From contig NC_087097.1 of NCBI RefSeq assembly GCF_963855985.1, forward strand, positions 715,001-779,000: a stretch of 64,000 bases of DNA, read 5' to 3'. Positions 59,216 through 64,000 of this stretch are shown piece after piece (the first letter of the stretch is position 1; every line of letters starts with the position of its first letter). Below the pieces are notes generated by a model, which was not told where the DNA came from, ran no database searches, and worked only from the letters and a program-made list of their open reading frames with translations. Position numbers and translations under genes: made by a program. This DNA is from Ostrinia nubilalis. Taxonomy: Eukaryota > Arthropoda > Insecta > Lepidoptera > Crambidae.

Positions 59216-60518
59216 CTGTGTAGAATTTAATGTTACATAATTAATGTATATCAACTAGTTTGTTTGTTCACCAAACTACTTTTTAATCTACCTAATGCGT
59301 ACAAATTGCAATTTTAACTACATCTCCGTCTACCCTCCACTCCGAACGAACTACAAATTACCGAAACTTTTGGCAAAAACATTTTTGCTTATTACACTTA
59401 TATCAAAATGCGTCCCGAAACCATTACTATTATTAAAAAGAGGGAAGTGGGGATCAAATTATGGGAGAGTGTTCCGTACTCTAGTTATTAAAGTCACTTG
59501 GCACTAACAAAAGGGGCAGGTAGTGCAGTAAGGTTTGGTTCACACTGTGGGCATAATAGCGACTCACAGGGAAAATCAAAACTCAAAAGAATTGTTGAAT
59601 ATGATGTAGGGGGGACCGAGGTGAGTTGTAACAGAGGAGATTTTGTGACATTGTCGATTTTTTGGAACTTCTTAACTACTAGCAAGCTCGTAACGGTGCG
59701 CGTTTTTAGTTCAAGTCTCGAGCTAACAAATTCGCACAGTTACAGCTCGCTGATACTTAATAGGTTTCCAAAAAAATACGATTTCACAACTCGCCTCTGT
59801 TACACTCTCCTCGGTCTCCCCTACTCGTGCCTATTGGTCGACAATAGGCTAGATGACAAAATACACTCATATTTTTTATTTTCTTTCAATAATAACAGTG
59901 CTACATCGAGTTGAAATGGCGCGATACGTCACGCTTGAGTAGAATTTTTACTCAAAAGAGACGTCACCCGACATTTCGACTCAATATAATACTGTAATTA
60001 TTCGATTATGAAAAAAAAATTAAAAATATGAGTCTAATATTTTCTAATTATCTGTCTGACGGACTAAATAGAATTTCGATTTCATTACCCAGTCATCATC
60101 CCTATTCCGTCAATTAACTTGGTGAATGCTGCAGTTACGCATCACGCAATATTGCTTGTTTGATTAAAAAATCATTGTGACCTGACTTTGTTAAGATCAC
60201 TGAAATGTGATTCCATTTGTTTTAAAATTTGGAAATGTATGACAGACAAGTACCTATAAATTACAACGTTATTGGCTATAACGTGGGTGCAACGCTCACA
60301 TGGGCAGCTGATCATATTGTGGCAAATTAAATTTTGTCTTCAATTTGTTCAACAATAGATATAACCGTATGCTCTAATAATATTGTAATGTTTGAATAAT
60401 TAAAACTACTCTCCAAGTACCTACCTATTTTATCTAATAATTTCTACTTAACTTATATTGACCTCTCTTCTTTCTCTATCTATGTAAGTAGATTTTTTAA
60501 ACTAAATCAGATGTGAAG
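59216..60518. other. No supported gene
   Basis: A 138-codon open frame at 59498-59914 starts at TTG, has no recognizable domain and is probably chance. Confidence 0.35.
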
Positions 60519-60523
60519 ATCAT

Positions 60524-60690
60524 CATCATCATCATCATCATCATTTCAGCCATAGGACGTCCACTGCTGAACATAGGCCTCCCCCAATGCTTTCCATGTT
60601 GATCGATTGGTAGCGGCCTGCGTCCAGCGCTTTCCTGCTACCTTTACGATGTCGTCGGTCCACCTTGTAGGTGGACGTCCCACGCTGCGT
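60524..60690 (-). repeat. RTE-like LINE fragment with ATC-repeat tail
   Basis: An ATC microsatellite at 60519-60543 (the element's tail) is followed by tttcagccataggacgtcca and ggtagcggcctgcgtccagc. Related to 10490-10603. Confidence 0.65.
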
Positions 60691-61439
60691 ATGTGAAGAT
60701 CACGATAGAAGAAACATACTTACTACGAAACATTGGAATTTATATTGGTAGGTCCATAAAAAGTGGATAGCTATATGCATTCAGATGCTGCAGCTGTCTA
60801 GTTTTAGTATGAAAAATGGCTTCAAAGGTTTGTTTCACATGTGACTATTAAAAATATGCGTCCATTTATCTTATTTTGACGCGGATCGCGAAAACCGCGT
60901 GGAACCATTAAAATTAACAACATAGTGACGTCACGTTAAGTTTACACTGGGACCTCTTATGTGGTTGTATTAGGGTCTGTTTTTGCAACAAAAAAGTTTA
61001 GTCTAATGTGCTGTCTGTACCAACACCTCATCGCAATTCACTCGGCATGAATGGGGCGCTGTGAGATTATGACGTGGTGTTTCTTTTTTTACTATCGTCA
61101 TTTTTTGTAGTGAAGTATGCACGCGACTTTTCCCAATTAAATTCTGCATGAAAATGAAGCGGCCGAATTTTCAGGCATTTAGCAACTTTTAATTTGCGAA
61201 GTCCACGTTCAGCCGTAGTATAAAAGTTAATGATGGCTGCGTCTGCTTGTTTACGTAGGTGCCAGTTTGAAAACTGTGGTCGCAGGTTCTAATCCCGTGG
61301 GTGATAAAAAATCCTGTAATTTGCGCGAGTTGGCGTACTCTATCTATGTTATGGATAAGTATGTTATTTTCTGAATTATTGTAATTAAAAAGATTACTAG
61401 GACAGAGTAATGTAGGCAGGCCTCCCAATAAAAAAAAAC

Positions 61440-61540
61440 AGGATCTACAGTCTGGTGAAGGTCACTTTGATGCACTTGGATGCAGGCAGTGCATGACCGG
61501 TCGTTAAAGAAATCCTTGTCTAGCAAAGTACGTCTTTTGG
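61440..61540 (+). repeat. Degraded RTE-like LINE fragment
   Basis: Contains atctacagtctggtgaaggt, gcatgaccggtcgttaaaga and aatccttgtctagcaaagta, a decayed version of the RTE end. Confidence 0.45.
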
Positions 61541-61633
61541 TTAGAATGATTCAAGATAAAAACATTTTGTTATCTAGTTGCAATACATACTCTTCTAATT
61601 TCTTAGTCAAAGAACTTGGCAATTTGTGCCATT

Positions 61634-61755
61634 CTAAGGCTGAGTTACCATCTTACTTTGACTTTGACAAACGTCAAAAATCTGTTAAACTCCATACAAA
61701 AAGCACCGGTTATTGTCATTGTTATGGTTAAAATAAAATGGTGCAACATAGCCTA
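61634..61755. mobile_element. MITE family TTGCACCA, copy 6 (inverted)
   Basis: ctaaggctgagttaccatct to aaatggtgcaacatagccta. It directly abuts the MITE at 61758. Confidence 0.68.
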
Positions 61756-61757
61756 AG

Positions 61758-61932
61758 AGTAGGCGCACACCGTTGATTTTTCGTCGGCCGATAGTTTAGT
61801 CGGGCAGTTGATCAGTATGGGCATGTATGGGAGTGCGCACACTACGCCGATTCGATTTGGCCGATTCTTCATACAATTTCAAATCGGGCACAACTATCAG
61901 CCAACTAAAAATCAACGGTGTGCGCGCCTACT
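61758..61932. mobile_element. MITE with AGTAGGCGC ends
   Basis: agtaggcgcacaccgttgat at the left is mirrored by atcaacggtgtgcgcgccta ct at the right (175 bp). AAG flanks both sides, a likely 3-bp duplication. Adjoins the MITE at 61634. Confidence 0.78.
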
Positions 61933-62302
61933 AAGGACATTAATTAATGAATAATATTGAAGTCTAGGCCATACATTTCACAATATTTCAATAGCTGGGG
62001 CTTAGCAGAAGCAACAGATTGTCATTGTTCGATGTAGTAGTTAAGTATTTATCTGGAGTGTTTTGATGGTCACCACTTTAAAGACTGTAAGTCTCAGTAA
62101 GTGGGGCCTGGTGATAATGAAAGTGTTTGTGTTTGTTATCTGGTTACTTTATGAGTTTAATGAATTTACACAATTTAATTTAGTTTCTCAAACTCCTTTT
62201 TATTTTCCCATCAAAGGTCAAGTACATAGTTATTTTGACTCCTGATTTTCTTTTTCCACGTTATTTAGTAATTAGTGGGAAAGTATTAAAGACTTGATGT
62301 TG

Positions 62303-62482
62303 CCCGCGGCTTCACCCGGGTGATATTTAGTCACAGATCGTGATAAATTATAGCCTATGTGTTATTCTGGATTATAAACAATAATACTGTAAAGTTTCAT
62401 CAAAATCCAATCAGTAGTTTTTGCGTGAAAGAGTAACAAACATCCAGACATCCATACAAACTTTCGCATTCATAGTAAATGT
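62303..62482 (+). repeat. Dispersed repeat GCCCGCGGCTTC
   Basis: gcccgcggcttcacccgggt, aaagtttcatcaaaatccaa and gcgtgaaagagtaacaaaca match the 38969 copy. Confidence 0.6.
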
Positions 62483-62510
62483 CTGCTAGCTGCGTATAGA
62501 TGACCTTCAT

Positions 62511-62651
62511 TGAACTGTCCCACCAAAGTCATTGACAGGGGGGGCGCCATCATCGTTCAACTACATAGTTTCCAACATGGCAAAAATCGGAACCAGCGAT
62601 CCGGTATTAACGGTGGCGCCCCCTGTCAATGTCACGGGTGGGACAGTTCAG
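62511..62651. mobile_element. MITE family GAACTGTCxCACCAAA, copy 2
   Basis: gaactgtcccaccaaagtca at the left is mirrored by cgggtgggacagttcagt; shared core catggcaaaaatcggaacca. Better preserved than 14354-14493. Confidence 0.72.
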
Positions 62652-63009
62652 TGTATTGGGTCTATAATATTTCCCTCTTTCTGGCAAATGATTGTAGTAA
62701 ATAACATAATGCTTATTTGTATAAAGTAAGTTCGCAATCTGTACAACTTTAAAAAGTAGGTGATTCTAAATGACATTAAGCTAGTAAATTAATACTAAAT
62801 TAGAGCACATACATTCCGCATTGTTTTCATCTGCAAAATCAAAATGAATGCAGCCTATAATTGCATAGTTTCTCACGTCCAATTACGCGAACGTAACGAG
62901 AATGCTATTGGTTATTGGAAGCGCATAAAAAAGGTCATTGTCGACGGTTCGGATTTTAATTAGAGGCACATGGACGCATTCAGGTCCAAGGTAAATGTAA
63001 TTGTAACAT

Positions 63010-63150
63010 GTAAAGGTGACTGAGTTTCTTGCGCTGCTTCTTCTCAGCACTGGCCCATTTATTGGCCTAAAGCAGTGGTAGGGTTAATACTTTGACTTGA
63101 GAAAGTGCTTTATAAAAGCCTACTTGCAAAAATAAAGTGAGTTATGGGTT
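63010..63150 (+). repeat. LINE 3'-UTR-like fragment with AATAAA end
   Basis: gtgactgagtttcttgcgct gcttcttctcagcac, ending gcaaaaataaagtgagttat. Related to 19193-19260. Confidence 0.5.
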
Positions 63151-63209
63151 TCTGTCAAAATAATCGAATAAAAAGCTCCGTTCAAAGATAGGTACCTACT
63201 GACTATCAT

Positions 63210-63292
63210 AAGGGCGTATGTTCACGGTCCGGTTTCTATCCGGTCAGGCCCCGGGCCGAATGAAAACCGGCCCGTTAACACCCGCCCCAATG
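63210..63292. repeat. GC-rich imperfect hairpin
   Basis: gtatgttcacggtccggttt and aaaccggcccgttaacaccc form an imperfect inverted pair around ccggtcaggccccgggccg. Probably a short MITE. Confidence 0.5.
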
Positions 63293-63673
63293 TCAGTCAT
63301 AATAATAATAACATCTGTCATTCGCTTTAAAATTTTCTAATGTAATATAAACTTGGTTTAATTTCTTTTCCACCAGTATACAATTCTCAAAATGAGATCG
63401 TTAAACACCTGTTAGCTGCAGAAAGGAAATGCTTTGTACGTTAAATAAAACAATATTTTAGAACACATATAAAACAACAGTTACAGAAACCTACGTATCG
63501 AAAAACATATAAAAACATGATGGCTAACACCGTTGCTAGGCTAGAGTCCAAAGACTAGCCAGTTTGCCAACAACGCCTATCATAATTTAATGCGATTACT
63601 GAGTCCGGTCCTGTCGCATCACAACCCATTATGCGTTTGTTGTCGCCGTGACACTCACGCGGCGCGCATCCTT

Positions 63674-63698
63674 ATTGGGCTGTGACGTCAGTATAAAA
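63674..63698 (+). promoter_or_regulatory. Core-promoter-like cluster
   Basis: ATTGG (inverted CCAAT) at 63674, TGACGTCA (CRE-like palindrome) at 63683-63690 and TATAAAA at 63692-63698 occur in the order expected of a plus-strand promoter. A donor-like gtatgt follows near 63893. No coding start is convincing downstream within the window. Confidence 0.3.
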
Positions 63699-64000
63699 TG
63701 ATTGTTGCGAGTTCGATTGCGTTTTTACAGCCTACCTATTTGTTTTTATTCGATGTACTTTTGGGAGGATTTGTTATGCAAAAGCATACGTCGTTGCCAT
63801 TGCATCAACACAGTTGTATGTATTGCTTCATGAAGCAGCATACGAGATTTCTTTGATGTGATGGTTCCTCAGATGGTTCACAGTCTAGTAGGTATGTAAA
63901 AGTAGAATCAGGAAAAAAACAAATGAATTGAATGACGTTTTCCCTATGGTGCGTCAGTGTGAAGTGTTTGGAATTAACTAAAGTTACTCTTAACAAAAAG

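Noticed and set aside
59498..59914. 138-codon plus-strand open frame
   Set aside because: Starts at TTG, low-complexity Ser/Leu/Asn composition, no recognizable family.

Overview
The window looks like a gene-poor, repeat-rich stretch of a moth or butterfly genome (Lepidoptera; inferred). The reasons are AT-rich DNA, an intron-rich insect SLC17-type transporter with GT-AG introns, a BEL/Pao LTR retrotransposon, several non-LTR retrotransposons, tRNA-derived SINE pieces, and many short inverted-repeat elements of kinds I recall as common in lepidopteran DNA. No bacterial, viral or CRISPR features were seen.

One host gene is supported. A minus-strand major facilitator superfamily transporter of the SLC17 (inorganic phosphate/organic anion) type runs from 54255 down to its stop at 39827. 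Ten coding exons join in frame at GT-AG junctions (470 residues plus one split codon, 12 predicted membrane segments). The exon with the start codon was not found; it lies above 54255 or outside the window. Its introns are loaded with repeats, including a 1.4-kb foldback element in the intron between 46434 and 48202.

Left part (1-24 kb): a nearly complete BEL/Pao element (2538-8100) with LTRs that read as identical, nested in an older repeat; RTE-like LINE 3' fragments; inverted-repeat elements; a 5'-truncated LINE on the minus strand (about 19368-21805); and a LINE C-terminal fragment (23289-23891). A sequence at 17630-17654 matches a recursive-splicing (ratchet) site on the plus strand, hinting at a long intron of an unseen gene.

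Middle part (25-37 kb): a two-ORF LINE with a PHD-finger ORF1 (about 25273-29779), a 229-bp hAT-like inverted-repeat element just after its poly(A) tail, and a LOA/I-type LINE (32348-36695) with an intact 1210-residue ORF2 containing endonuclease, reverse transcriptase and RNase H, flanked by a 14-bp target-site duplication.

Right part (37-64 kb): the transporter gene, then about 9.7 kb with only repeats, hairpins and weak promoter-like signals. The BEL element and two of the LINEs each carry one frameshift inside or next to the reverse transcriptase core, so none of these three encodes a continuous polymerase as written. Nothing here is clearly a new multi-gene system. The most unusual items are the ratchet-like splice site, the long-arm foldback element, the GATC-motif cluster at 41.3-42.6 kb and a near-perfect 34-bp-arm hairpin at 40.6 kb.
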